Shown in pieces: positions 1-8,146 of a DNA stretch of 36,810 bases. This stretch comes from DAISJM01 sp036821485. GTDB taxonomy: Bacteria; Verrucomicrobiota; Kiritimatiellia; CAIQIC01; JAGNIJ01. Both the position numbers and the translations under genes were made by a program. The notes under the pieces were generated by a model. The model made no database searches. It was not told the DNA's origin and worked only from the letters and a program-made list of their open reading frames with translations. The stretch is taken from assembly GCA_036821485.1 (NCBI GenBank), contig DAISJM010000032.1, positions 1 through 36,810 of the forward strand, written 5' to 3'. Each line of letters opens with the position of its first letter. Position 1 is the first letter of the stretch.

Positions 1-750
1 GGGATAGGCCTTCACCAGCTTTCGCGTGGCGGCGAGAACCACGGCGGCGTGGCATCGGGTCAGCACGACGGGCACGTCGGCGGCACCATCGATGATTTCG
101 CAACGGTCGTCAAGGCCACGCGCCGCAATCAACGCTTGGAGTATATCTCGGTGGAGTCCACGCCAGAGGAAGACGAGTCGAATATCCTTCATCGCGACGG
201 CCGCATCGAGCAGGGCGACAATGCCCTTGCTGGTGAACTGCGCGGCCGTCCAGGGTGCGGAGCCGACCAGCAGCGTGAAGGGGTCCCCGGGAGGCGGCGG
301 AACAGCTTGGAAACGGGTTGTATCGATGCCAGGCCGGATCATGACGGAAGGCGGACGGCCGAGGCATTCGAGCATATCGCGGTCGCGCTCGTTGGAGGTC
401 ACCACGGTGTGGATGCCTGCAAGGGGCAGGGTCTTGAGTTCGTACGCAGGCTGCACGGATGCCGCGACGGTGTAGACGACGGGTTGCTTCAGCAGGCGCA
501 AGAACGGGAAGGGGTGGAGCACGGAGTGAATTACGTGGAACAGATCAAAGCGCTGGTTCCAGCTGCGCGTGTGTGACAGATGCTGCGCACCGTACAGGCT
601 GGGAGGGAACCAGATGGTCGGTCGCGCCAAGGGGAAGAGGTTGGCAGTTTCAGCCTGGAATTCGTTTTGAAGCGCGGCCACTTCCTGGAACACGGCATCC
701 GTGCCGGGGACAGCGGGTGAGGGCGACGTGTGAAGGTAGAGAATCTTCAT
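1..750 (-). CDS. Glycosyltransferase, GT4-like, partial (C-terminus beyond window edge)
   Basis: Seen: an open frame of 250 codons starts at the ATG at 750 and is still open at base 1, so the C-terminal part is missing. The protein opens with MKILYLHTSP, the first strand of a GT-B Rossmann fold. It has an MIRPGID segment (about residues 137-143) like the PNGVD linker that starts the second Rossmann domain of GT4 enzymes, then strands LLVGSAP and RLVFLWRG. Known of the family: these retaining transferases move a sugar from a nucleotide-sugar to a growing glycan at the cytoplasmic membrane. The E-x7-E donor-binding motif expected shortly after VVLAATRK would lie outside the window, so donor and activity cannot be judged. 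Context: its ATG overlaps the stop of the upstream GT2 gene as ATGA (747-750), so the two are probably translationally coupled in one polysaccharide operon. Confidence 0.8.
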   Translation of the reverse strand, partial: MKILYLHTSPSPAVPGTDAVFQEVAALQNEFQAETANLFPLARPTIWFPPSLYGAQHLSHTRSWNQRFDLFHVIHSVLHPFPFLRLLKQPVVYTVAASVQPAYELKTLPLAGIHTVVTSNERDRDMLECLGRPPSVMIRPGIDTTRFQAVPPPPGDPFTLLVGSAPWTAAQFTSKGIVALLDAAVAMKDIRLVFLWRGLHRDILQALIAARGLDDRCEIIDGAADVPVVLTRCHAAVVLAATRKLVKAYP

Positions 751-1751
751 GGGGTCTTCCCTCCAAGTCGCTTGCGAATTGCCGCGCGCAGTGGTGGGAG
801 TCCCGAATCGGACGGCAGCATGCGGTCGAGGTCCTCCGCGGAAATCTTTGCGTTGCGCCATAGCTTTCGACGTTCGCCGATGGCGTAAGGGATCAGCGCC
901 AGGAAACCGAGGCAGCCGAGCAGCGAGGCCAGCGGGCGCCCTTGGGCGAGGCAGAAATACCATTGCCCGTAGAGCAGTTTTCCTGCGTGTCTCCAGCGAA
1001 GCGCGAGCGGGATATTCTTGAGGAGCATCAACAGACGGTTGCGGGTGATGAGCCGGACATAGCGCGCGGTGGGCAGGCCGCTGCCGTGTCCATGATGCAG
1101 CACGATGGCGGATGGCTCGAGCACGCACCGGTAGCCGAGGATGCGGCCGCGCAGGCACAAATCGACATCCTCGAGATACATCACGAACTTCTCGTCGAAA
1201 CCGCCGAGTTCCTCGAGGAACCCGCGACGATAGATTGCCGCGCCGGCACTGGCCGCGAAGACGTCGCGGGGCTGGTCGAATTCCGTCGGGGATCTGCGGA
1301 AACCAATCTTCTGATCCAGCCCATCCCAGTGAAGCGCCACACCGGCATTTTCGATCAGCTCGGGGTTCTCCATGTCGAGCATCAGCGAAGTGACCGCACA
1401 GACCTCGGGCGGATTCCGATCGATTGCCCGCACGAGGTTGGCGAGCCATTCCGGCTGCGGCACCGTATCGTTGTTGAGCAGCACAATATGAGCGCCACGG
1501 CTTTCGGCAAGGCCACGGTTGCAGGCCACGGCGAATCCGCAATTGGACGGCAGGGGCACAACGCGGGCAGTGGCGCAGGTCTTGCGGATCAGGTTGATCG
1601 AATCATCCGTGGAGCCGTTGTCGACGATGACGATTTCAAAATCGCGGAAAGTCTGCCGCGCGAGGCCGCTGAGGCAACCCGGCAGCCACCGGGCGCCGTT
1701 CCAGTTCGGTATGATGACCGAGACTCTAGGCGTTGAATCGGGCATTGGCAT
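747..1751 (-). CDS. Glycosyltransferase family 2 (rhamnosyl/galactosyl-type)
   Basis: A 334-residue GT2 protein. It begins PRVSVIIPNWNG, has the first acidic pocket IVDNGSTDDS, the DxD-like LLNNDTV metal/nucleotide site near residue 95, and MYLEDVDLCLRGR, the ED motif holding the catalytic base. The C-terminal third (NRLLMLLKNIPLALRWR to about residue 310) carries amphipathic and hydrophobic segments (LASLLGCLGFLALIPYAIG) that probably dock it to the inner membrane. The family transfers sugars with inversion in O-antigen, capsule or exopolysaccharide assembly. I chose ATG 1751; a second ATG at 1745 is equally possible. The open frame reaches further upstream, but that part lies inside the preceding gene, whose stop is at 1726-1728, giving an overlap of about 26 bases. 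It shares an ATGA overlap with the GT4 gene downstream. Acceptor and donor cannot be read from the sequence. Confidence 0.88.
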   Translation of the reverse strand: MPMPDSTPRVSVIIPNWNGARWLPGCLSGLARQTFRDFEIVIVDNGSTDDSINLIRKTCATARVVPLPSNCGFAVACNRGLAESRGAHIVLLNNDTVPQPEWLANLVRAIDRNPPEVCAVTSLMLDMENPELIENAGVALHWDGLDQKIGFRRSPTEFDQPRDVFAASAGAAIYRRGFLEELGGFDEKFVMYLEDVDLCLRGRILGYRCVLEPSAIVLHHGHGSGLPTARYVRLITRNRLLMLLKNIPLALRWRHAGKLLYGQWYFCLAQGRPLASLLGCLGFLALIPYAIGERRKLWRNAKISAEDLDRMLPSDSGLPPLRAAIRKRLGGKTP

Positions 1752-2625
1752 CACCAAAGCGACCGCGGAATCCGTCCAGCACGCCGAGCCAAGCTGCCCG
1801 GGCCGACGGGATGTTAAACCGGAGTGTTGAGCGGAGGCACATGAGCAATCCGCACGCGATCCAGAAAGGCATGAGGTAGATGGCCGCGCGCCGGCGGAAG
1901 CGGCGGATGAAAAGGAATCGGTTCCGGAGCGTGTAGTAGAGATACAGCGTGGCACGAAGCGGTGAGCCGGCGCTGACGTTGTGAATGGCGATGGCTTGTG
2001 GATCGACGATGCAGGCATGTCCAGCTTGGCGCGCCCGCTCGCAGAGATCGGCGATCTCGCCGCTGAAGAAGTACTCCTCGTCCATCAGGCCGATCTTGCG
2101 CAGGACGTCGGTGCGTACGAGGAACGCGGTGCCGGGGACATAAGCGACCCGTTGCGGGGAGGCCGCGTCGGCGCTGGCGCCCATGAGGTAGTTGCGGGTG
2201 CTGAGATGGCGTGAGATATCGCGGCCGCCCGCGGTGAAGACGGGGATGCCCTTGACCAGTTCTCGGACGAGCGGGCCGACGATGCCTGCCTCGGGCGTGT
2301 GCTGGAGGCATTCGATAAGTCGGGCGGCGTCGGGCTCGGGCAGCAGAGCGTCGTTGTTGAGGAGGAGCACGGCCTCGATGTCCGTGCTCAGGATTTCGCG
2401 AAGCGCGAGGTTGTTGCCGCCGGCATAGCCGAGGTTGCGGTCGCTGACGATCATGTGAACGTCGGGATAGGCTTTGCGCAGTCTTCTTGTCGGGGCGGCG
2501 TCGCGCGAGGCGTTATCCACGACCCAGATTTCCGGGTGGAGGCGTTCCCACGTGCGGAGTTTGCGCACGGTTTCCTCGGTTTCCTCCGCCTGGTTCCAAT
2601 TCAGTATGACGATGGCAAGTTTCAT
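1726..2625 (-). CDS. Glycosyltransferase family 2
   Basis: A 299-residue GT2 protein beginning MKLAIVILNWNQ, with VVDNASRD, the donor/metal site LLLNNDALLPEPD (about residues 90-102), and FFSGEIADLCERARQAGH in the position of the ED catalytic motif. The C-terminus has one clear hydrophobic stretch (IYLMPFWIACGLLMCLRS) consistent with membrane attachment. It is a paralogue in architecture of the next gene, and the 26-base overlap between them suggests co-translation. Start: ATG 2625 is where GT2 similarity begins. Upstream in-frame codons run into the repeat cluster at 2651-2728 and are not credible. No strong Shine-Dalgarno is visible before 2625, which is unusual for this neighbourhood. Role inferred: one sugar-addition step in the same surface glycan. 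Confidence 0.86.
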   Translation of the reverse strand: MKLAIVILNWNQAEETEETVRKLRTWERLHPEIWVVDNASRDAAPTRRLRKAYPDVHMIVSDRNLGYAGGNNLALREILSTDIEAVLLLNNDALLPEPDAARLIECLQHTPEAGIVGPLVRELVKGIPVFTAGGRDISRHLSTRNYLMGASADAASPQRVAYVPGTAFLVRTDVLRKIGLMDEEYFFSGEIADLCERARQAGHACIVDPQAIAIHNVSAGSPLRATLYLYYTLRNRFLFIRRFRRRAAIYLMPFWIACGLLMCLRSTLRFNIPSARAAWLGVLDGFRGRFGDANARFNA

Positions 2626-2802
2626 GAATTGTTCAACGCAAAGCACTCGCGGCCTTCGACAAGCGAAGGCCCTACAAAACGGCACTCTTGGCCTTCGGCG
2701 AGCGAAGGCCTTACAAAAACGGCACTCCTGACTACAAAAGCTGAATTCAGCCAGTGGTCTTTATACCGGGAGCGGGAGCGAAGGAAAAGCGTAGATCAAC
2801 GG
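2626..2802. other. Intergenic gap between carbamoyltransferase and GT2 gene
   Basis: This 177-base gap inside an otherwise tightly packed minus-strand operon holds the two palindromic repeats listed separately. I see no small ORF with a ribosome binding site, and no hairpin followed by a T-run. The repeats may set mRNA stability or differential expression between the two halves of the operon; that is inference. Confidence 0.5.
2646..2728. repeat. REP-like palindromic repeat, two full units plus a remnant
   Basis: Two copies with a 39-base period. Each has the core GGCCTTCG-nnnnn-CGAAGGCC, a perfect 8-bp stem (2651-2671 with loop ACAAG; 2690-2710 with loop GCGAG). Each core is preceded by GCACTC-like sequence and followed by TACAAAA. 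A third flank without a core follows at 2720-2739 (GGCACTCCTGACTACAAAAG). Loops differ while stems are preserved, as expected for selection or copying of a hairpin. The organisation resembles bacterial REP/BIME elements. No transposase is encoded nearby. Confidence 0.7.
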
Positions 2803-4632
2803 TCAGTCGAGGACGTAGTCCTGCCGCCAGTTGCCCTTTTCCTGCCACGGTGGCTGCTGCTTCTTGTCGAGCAGGTAGGGGCCGAGGACGAGATAATCCA
2901 TTTCCGTACGCATGAAGCACCGGTAGGCGTCCTCGGGCGTACAGACAATCGGTTCGCCGCGGACGTTGAAGGAGGTGTTGATGATGACGCCGTAGCCGGT
3001 GCGTTCTTCAAAGGCCTTGATGATGTCGTGGAAGCGCGGGTTGTTCGCCTTGTCGACGGTCTGCACGCGGGCGGAATAGTCGACGTGAGTGATCGCCGGG
3101 ATGTCGGACCGGACTTGGTTGATCCGCTCGCGCAGGGGCAGTGCTTTTGCGGTTTCCATGCCCTTGCAGCGTTTGCGGTTCACCTGCGCGACGAGCAGCA
3201 TGTACGGAGAGGGGCGATCCAGTTCGAAATACTCGCTGACCTTTTCCTCGAGGCACGCCGGCGCGAATGGCCGGAACGATTCGCGGTACTTGATTTTCAA
3301 GTTCATGATCGACTGCATCTTCGGCGAGCGCGCATCGCCGATGATGGAGCGGCCGCCGAGCGCGCGCGGGCCGAATTCCATGCGGCCCTGATTCAGGCCG
3401 ATTACATTCTCCTCTTCGATCAGCCGGGCGATTTCGCGGCCCCACTGATCGGGCGCGAGCTTCGTGGCCGGGTAGCCCCGGGCGTCGAGGAATGCCTTGA
3501 TCTCGTCATCCTCGAACGAGGGTCCGAGGAAGGCGCCTTGCATGCTGTCATGTACGCCGTCCGTTTGGCGCGGCTGATTCTGGACGAGATGCCAGACAAG
3601 CAGGGCAGCGCCGATCGCGCCGCCGGCGTCGCCGGCCGCAGGCTGAATCCAGATGTTCTTGAAGGGGCCTTCGCGCAGAAGCCGGCCGTTGGCCACGCAA
3701 TTCAGGGCGACGCCACCGGCGAGGCAGAGGTTCTCTTCGCCGGTAAGCTGCTGCACGTGGCGGGCCATGCGGAGGACGATTTCCTCGGTGACCTTCTGGA
3801 TCGAGGCAGCGATGTCCATTTCGCGCTGGGTGATGTCCGACTCGGCCTTGCGCGGCGGGCCGCCGAACAGTTCGGCGAAGCGCTGGTTGGTCATGGTCAG
3901 ACCGTCGAGATAGCCGAAATACTTCATGTTGAGGCGGAACGAGCCGTCCTCGCGCAGATCGATCAACTCCTTGCGGATGATATCCGCGTACTTCGGCTCG
4001 CCATAGGGAGCCAAGCCCATGAGCTTGTACTCGCCGGAGTTGACGCGGAAGCCGGTAAAGTAGGTGAAGGCGGAATAGAGCAGGCCGAGGGAGTGCGGGA
4101 AGTAGAGGTCGCCGAGAATCTCGATGTGGTTGTCCTTGCCGCGGCCGATGCAGCTCGTGGCCCATTCGCCGACGCCGTCGATCGTGAGGATCGCGGCGCT
4201 CTTGAACGGCGAGGGATAGAACGCGCTGGCGGCGTGGGATTCGTGATGCTCGGGGAAGTAGAGTGTGGTCGGTGACTCAACGCCACAGGCGGCCAGGGCC
4301 TCCTCGATTTCAAGCGGGATCCAGAGTTTCTGACGGAGCCACATGGGCACGGCCATCATGAATGAGCGGAGACCGCCGGGGGCGACGCTGAAGTAGGTTT
4401 GGAGGATGCGGTTGAACTTGGAAATGGGTTTATCGTAAAACGCGACAGCATCGAGTTCGCGCGCGTGGATGCCGGCCTCGGCGAGACAGTACTTCACGGC
4501 GTTTACCGGGAAGTTTGCATCGTGTTTCTTGCGGGTGAATCGCTCTTCCTGGGCAGCCGCGACGATCTTGCCGTCGCGGATGAGCGCTGCGGCGGAATCG
4601 TGATAGAACGCACTGATGCCGAGAATATTCAC
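2803..4632 (-). CDS. Carbamoyltransferase, NodU/CmcH family
   Basis: A 609-residue protein of the usual length for the family, which carbamoylates hydroxyls of sugars or antibiotics with carbamoyl phosphate and ATP. The N-terminal Kae1-like domain starts MNILGISAFYHDSAAALI. It has the metal/adenylate site EHHESHAASAFYP (about 128-140), TIDGVGEW (about 151) and LAGGVALNCVANG. The C-terminal YrdC-like domain has GRMEFGPRALGGRSI and INTSFNVRGEPIV, the two diagnostic motifs. No key residue is obviously missing. Start: GTG at 4632, one base after the stop of the SxtJ-like gene, with AGAGG about 10 bases upstream. The frame extends to 4701, but that part lies inside the preceding gene. It probably decorates the glycan made by this operon; the sugar substrate is unknown. 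Confidence 0.92.
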   Translation of the reverse strand: MNILGISAFYHDSAAALIRDGKIVAAAQEERFTRKKHDANFPVNAVKYCLAEAGIHARELDAVAFYDKPISKFNRILQTYFSVAPGGLRSFMMAVPMWLRQKLWIPLEIEEALAACGVESPTTLYFPEHHESHAASAFYPSPFKSAAILTIDGVGEWATSCIGRGKDNHIEILGDLYFPHSLGLLYSAFTYFTGFRVNSGEYKLMGLAPYGEPKYADIIRKELIDLREDGSFRLNMKYFGYLDGLTMTNQRFAELFGGPPRKAESDITQREMDIAASIQKVTEEIVLRMARHVQQLTGEENLCLAGGVALNCVANGRLLREGPFKNIWIQPAAGDAGGAIGAALLVWHLVQNQPRQTDGVHDSMQGAFLGPSFEDDEIKAFLDARGYPATKLAPDQWGREIARLIEEENVIGLNQGRMEFGPRALGGRSIIGDARSPKMQSIMNLKIKYRESFRPFAPACLEEKVSEYFELDRPSPYMLLVAQVNRKRCKGMETAKALPLRERINQVRSDIPAITHVDYSARVQTVDKANNPRFHDIIKAFEERTGYGVIINTSFNVRGEPIVCTPEDAYRCFMRTEMDYLVLGPYLLDKKQQPPWQEKGNWRQDYVLD

Positions 4633-4633
4633 G

Positions 4634-5083
4634 TCAGTACTGCCTCTTGTACTGTTCGACGCCCGGCACAGGCGGCCGCGGGGTCCAGTAGGTCTTTTCA
4701 TCGGACGGGAACGCGCGGTGCATCGGGTCGCGGCGCAGGGCGAGCAGGATCAGATGTCCCGGCACAAAGCAGAGGTAGTAGAAAGGGACCAGCAGCAGCC
4801 AGTTAAGGGCGAGGGCGGTGCCGTGGGTGAGCTTCTTCTCGCCGCGGCGGATGGCTGCGTAGAGAGGTGGATATAGAAACGCTGTGCCGACGAGCACGGC
4901 CGCGATGGTGACCAGGATGCCCGGCACGATACGATGGTGGAGCTTGAGTGCGAGGAACGCGGCGAATCCCGTCATGAACACCGCCTGAATCAGTGCGGCG
5001 GTCTTTGAGGGTGGCTTGGGGGCGGTTTTCCTGCCGCCTTGTCGCCATGGCCAAATGACTTCATAGACTGACGGATTCGACAT
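4634..5083 (-). CDS. SxtJ-like small membrane protein
   Basis: A 149-residue protein with three hydrophobic stretches: ALIQAVFMTGFAAFLALKL, IVPGILVTIAAVLVGTAFLY and WLLLVPFYYLCFVPGHLILLAL. It ends in a conserved-looking tail, RRDPMHRAFPSDEKTYW. The last helix followed by D-P-x-x-R and a YW near the C-terminus is the pattern I know from the SxtJ family, found beside NodU/CmcH carbamoyltransferases in polysaccharide and saxitoxin clusters. Here it sits one base upstream of exactly such a gene. Its biochemical role is not established; it may anchor or assist the carbamoyltransferase at the membrane. Start ATG 5083 has GGAG about 6 bases upstream; an upstream start at 5113 lacks this. It is the first gene of the minus-strand operon and is divergent from the membrane GT2 gene at 5211. 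Confidence 0.78.
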   Translation of the reverse strand: MSNPSVYEVIWPWRQGGRKTAPKPPSKTAALIQAVFMTGFAAFLALKLHHRIVPGILVTIAAVLVGTAFLYPPLYAAIRRGEKKLTHGTALALNWLLLVPFYYLCFVPGHLILLALRRDPMHRAFPSDEKTYWTPRPPVPGVEQYKRQY

Positions 5084-5210
5084 ATAGCTCCAACCGGGTC
5101 TCCCGGACCGCAATATGCTTAGCCGGGATGAGGGCTCACATCAAGGCAGAACGGTCTTCTCTCCACGCGGGCAGTTTGCCATACTGCGGCGAAACAGCGA
5201 GGGACGAGAC

Positions 5211-6431
5211 GTGGCACAATCGGACAGCAATCAGGGCGGGGTACGGGCGGCAGTCAACGGCATTGCCGTGGTCATTCCCTGCCTGAACGAGGAAGAATCC
5301 ATCGGCCTGGTGGTCGATGCGGCGAAGCAGGGCATCGCGAAGACGGGGCTGCCCGGCGAAGTGCTGGTGGTCGACAACGCCTCGAAGGATCGCTCGGCCG
5401 AGGTGGCGCGCGCTCATGGCGCCCGCGTCATCCTGGAGCAGCGGCGCGGCTATGGCGCGGCGCTGAGAGCTGGTTTCGAAGCGGCGGCCTACGACATCCT
5501 GGTCATGGGCGATGGCGATCTCACCTATGACTTCAGCCGGTTGGATGAATTGGTGATGCCCATCGTGGAGGGGCAGAGCGAGTTCGTGATCGGCAATCGG
5601 CTCCGCAATGTCCAGCCGGGTGCGATGCCAACGCTGCACCGGTATATCGGCACGCCGATGATTTCGTGGCTCATGCGGTTCATGTTCCGGAGCCGGGCGG
5701 TGCGGGATCCAAACTGCGGCATGCGCGCGATTTTGAAATCGACCTACAAGCGCCTGCGTTGTGTTACGACCGGCATGGAATTCGCCAGCGAGATGATCGT
5801 GCAGGCGATCCGCAACAATGTCCGGATGCTGGAGCGCGACATCGTTTATCATCCGCGCACCGGCGTCTCGAAGCTGCGCACGTTCCAGGACGGCTGGCGA
5901 CATCTCCGGTTCATGATGCTCTACAGCCCGACGATGATGATGTTGTTGCCGGGTGTGCTGTTCTGGCTGGTCAGCCTGTTGCTGGCTACGCCATTGGCGT
6001 TTGGCCCGATCATGATTGAAACGCGCCGCGTGGATATCCACTTCATGATCATGGCCGGATTGATCAACATCGTGAGCATTCAGATCATCACCATCGGCCT
6101 TCTGGCCAAGGCCTATGCGCATCTTTCCGGCCTGCGGTTCGATCCGGTCGTGGCGTGGTTCTACCGTTGGTTTTCGTTTGAGCGCGCGGTGATGCTGGCG
6201 GTTCCGCTGGTCGCTGCCGGACTTTTCGTCAGCCTCAAGGTCGTGTTCGGCTGGGTGGGCAAAGGATTCGGCACGCTGGATGAAGCGCGTCCGCTCTTTT
6301 TCGCGGCGATGTGCCTCGTCAACGGGGTACAGATCGCGTCGGCGGCCTATCTGTTCAGCATCATGGCCCTGCCGAGGCACTTGGAAGAACTGCCGAAAGA
6401 AGCCGTGGATACGGCGATCACTGACCGCTGA
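5211..6431 (+). CDS. Membrane-bound DPM1-like glycosyltransferase (GT2)
   Basis: A 406-residue polyprenyl-phosphate sugar synthase-like protein. The cytoplasmic GT2 domain has VVIPCLNEEESIG, VVDNASKDRS, RGYGAALRAGFEAA and the metal-binding MGDGDLTYDFSRL, then NPNCGMRAI-type acceptor-loop sequence (DPNCGMR). After about residue 240 come four predicted membrane helices: LLPGVLFWLVSLLLATPLAF, MAGLINIVSIQIITIGLLA, AVMLAVPLVAAGLFVSLKVV and LFFAAMCLVNGVQIASAAYL. Known of the family: transfer of a sugar from a nucleotide donor to undecaprenyl phosphate, feeding periplasmic glycosylation. Start: GTG 5211 with GAGGGA 8 bases upstream. The in-frame ATG at 5115 would add 32 residues without fold features and leave only 31 bases to the divergent gene, so I prefer 5211. 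Confidence 0.86.
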   Translation: MAQSDSNQGGVRAAVNGIAVVIPCLNEEESIGLVVDAAKQGIAKTGLPGEVLVVDNASKDRSAEVARAHGARVILEQRRGYGAALRAGFEAAAYDILVMGDGDLTYDFSRLDELVMPIVEGQSEFVIGNRLRNVQPGAMPTLHRYIGTPMISWLMRFMFRSRAVRDPNCGMRAILKSTYKRLRCVTTGMEFASEMIVQAIRNNVRMLERDIVYHPRTGVSKLRTFQDGWRHLRFMMLYSPTMMMLLPGVLFWLVSLLLATPLAFGPIMIETRRVDIHFMIMAGLINIVSIQIITIGLLAKAYAHLSGLRFDPVVAWFYRWFSFERAVMLAVPLVAAGLFVSLKVVFGWVGKGFGTLDEARPLFFAAMCLVNGVQIASAAYLFSIMALPRHLEELPKEAVDTAITDR

Positions 6432-6440
6432 GCCGGTCGC

Positions 6441-7208
6441 TCAATCTCCCACGCTGGCGAGGTATGCGGCGACCACGTCGCCGGATGGCCCGTCCATGCG
6501 GATCTTTCCCTGATCCAACCAGATGACCCGCGAGCAAAGGCTGCGGACGGCCTCCGGGCTGTGCGAGACGAGGATCATGGTCTTCTTCTCCTCGCGGAAC
6601 TGGTTGATCTTGGCGATGCACTTGTGCTGGAAGCTCGTGTCGCCGACAGCCAGCACCTCATCCATGATCAGGATTTCGGGGTCGATGTGAACCGCGACGG
6701 AGAATCCGAGTCGCACCTGCATGCCGGAAGAATAGGTGCGGAGCGGGAAATCGATGAACTCGCGGAGCTCGGAGAATTCGACGATGCGGTCGAATGTGGC
6801 CTCAACCTCGTCGCGCTGCAGGCCGAGCAGTGAAGCGTTGAGATAGACGTTCTCGCGGCCGGTGAGGTCGGCGTGGAACCCCGCGCCGAGTTCCAGCAGG
6901 GCGCCCACGCGGCCATGAATGCGGACGCTTCCGAGCGTGGGGAAGACGGTGCCGGCAATCAGGCCGAGTAGGGTGGATTTGCCGGCGCCGTTGCTGCCGA
7001 TGACGCCGAGGGTGTCGCCCCGGTAGATCCGGGTGCTGGCGTCGCGCAGCGCCCAGAATTCGTCGCCGGAGCGTCGCTTGCCCACCAGCTTCTTCAGGGC
7101 CTCGTGCACGAGGAACGTCTTCTGCTTGCGCAGAATGTACCGCTTACCGACGTCCTGAAGTTCGATGACGACGGCCGCGCTGTTTGACTCTTTTCGTTCC
7201 TGTTCCAC
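6441..7208 (-). CDS. ABC transporter ATP-binding protein, polysaccharide exporter (Wzt/TagH-type)
   Basis: A 255-residue ATPase with Walker A GSNGAGKST (71-79), signature YSSGMQVRL (159-167), Walker B ILIMDE (179-184) and H-loop His216 (LVSHS). LGAGFHADLTGREN between Walker A and signature is typical of exporters of O-antigen, teichoic acid or capsule. The protein ends soon after the H-loop, so it lacks the C-terminal carbohydrate-binding Wzt_C domain. In systems where that domain is present it recognises a terminal cap on the glycan; its absence suggests cap-independent export. Start is GTG 7208 with AAGGTG upstream, six bases after the permease stop, so the two are cotranscribed. Confidence 0.92.
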   Translation of the reverse strand: MEQERKESNSAAVVIELQDVGKRYILRKQKTFLVHEALKKLVGKRRSGDEFWALRDASTRIYRGDTLGVIGSNGAGKSTLLGLIAGTVFPTLGSVRIHGRVGALLELGAGFHADLTGRENVYLNASLLGLQRDEVEATFDRIVEFSELREFIDFPLRTYSSGMQVRLGFSVAVHIDPEILIMDEVLAVGDTSFQHKCIAKINQFREEKKTMILVSHSPEAVRSLCSRVIWLDQGKIRMDGPSGDVVAAYLASVGD

Positions 7209-7214
7209 GATGTT

Positions 7215-8066
7215 CTACACCTTGTCGGCGAAATTGCGTTCCACGCGCAGGAAAAATCTTATGCCCGCAACGAAAACCACCACGGCCACGATGGCGGCGA
7301 TCCCCAGCGCTTCCGCATCCGGCACGGTCCGACCGAGGACGGCATTGCGCGAGGCCTCAATGCATCCGGCGACGGGGTTGAGCAGGTAGGCCAGGTACAG
7401 TGGCCGGGGCAGGTTGCTCTTCACGGTGGTGAGCGAGTAGAAAATCGGTGTGAACCAGAACAGGACTGTCATCAGCGACTGCACCAGGTACTGCGCATCG
7501 CGGTAGTACACGTTGGCGGCCGCGGCGATCAGCGAGAATCCGAAGATGTAGATGAGTTCGATGAGATAGATCGGGATGATCCACAGGGCGGTCCAGGCCA
7601 GCGGCACCCGGAACAGGAGGATGAAGAACGCGAGCAGCGCGAGTTGGATCAGAAGGTGGATAACCTGCGACAGCACGGAGGCCACGGGCAGAATCTGGCG
7701 GGGGAATATCACCTTCTTCACGAGCGAGTAGTTCATGACGATGCAACTCGTGGCCGCGGTGACGCACAGCGAGAAGAAGTTGAACCCGATGAGTCCCAGC
7801 AGGAGGAAGATGGGAAAGTGATATTGCTGGCGCTGCGGGTGGATGTAGGAGAACACGATCACAAGCACACCCAGCATGATCAGCGGGTTGAGAATGGACC
7901 ACACGATGCCGAGCGACATATTGCGGTAGCGGATGCGGAAATCGGTCAGGATCAAATTGTGCAGGGCAAAGCGATAGCTCCAGATATCCGCGAAAAAACC
8001 GCGGCTCTGAAAAGGCGGCGTCAGCGCTGCGCTATCGCTGGTTGGTGTTTCCTGCATACGGCTCAT
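7215..8066 (-). CDS. ABC transporter permease, polysaccharide exporter (Wzm-type)
   Basis: A 283-residue ABC-2 permease. An N-terminal amphipathic region (FFADIWSYRFALHNLILTDFRIRYRN) precedes six hydrophobic segments, including IVWSILNPLIMLGVLVIVFS, FPIFLLLGLIGFNFFSLCVT and LVQSLMTVLFWFTPIFYSL. The TPIFYS and LNPVAGCIEASRNAVLG motifs are typical of the LPS/polyol-phosphate export permeases. It forms the membrane channel with the ATPase immediately downstream and moves a lipid-linked glycan across the inner membrane. ATG 8066 has a strong GGAGG 5 bases upstream; that ribosome binding site lies inside the palindromic REP-like element at 8074-8130, so hairpin formation could affect its translation. 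Confidence 0.92.
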   Translation of the reverse strand: MSRMQETPTSDSAALTPPFQSRGFFADIWSYRFALHNLILTDFRIRYRNMSLGIVWSILNPLIMLGVLVIVFSYIHPQRQQYHFPIFLLLGLIGFNFFSLCVTAATSCIVMNYSLVKKVIFPRQILPVASVLSQVIHLLIQLALLAFFILLFRVPLAWTALWIIPIYLIELIYIFGFSLIAAAANVYYRDAQYLVQSLMTVLFWFTPIFYSLTTVKSNLPRPLYLAYLLNPVAGCIEASRNAVLGRTVPDAEALGIAAIVAVVVFVAGIRFFLRVERNFADKV

Positions 8067-8073
8067 GGTCCCT

Positions 8074-8130
8074 CCGCCGCCGTTGCGCGGCGGGCGGAAC
8101 AGGGGTCAGAGTGTGTCATTTCCCTTCGGG
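8074..8130. repeat. REP-like element: GC palindrome plus conserved-looking tail
   Basis: Between the GT2 gene and the permease lies an imperfect GC palindrome (about 8074-8097, CCGCCGCCG/CGGCGGGCGG around TTG), followed by AACAGGGGTCAGAGTGTGTC and ATTTCC. Read on the other strand, the tail is GGAAATGACACACTCTGACC followed by CC. From memory this resembles sequences at REP elements mobilised by TnpA_REP (REP-associated tyrosine transposases) in diverse bacteria. No such transposase is in the window. The palindrome part overlaps the permease ribosome binding site. Confidence 0.45.
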
Positions 8131-8146
8131 CCCATCAAGACCGGAG

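Noticed and set aside
2299..4275. A 658-codon plus-strand open frame opposite the carbamoyltransferase
   Set aside because: The minus strand encodes a full-length, motif-complete carbamoyltransferase; the plus frame has no recognisable domain and runs across the intergenic repeat.
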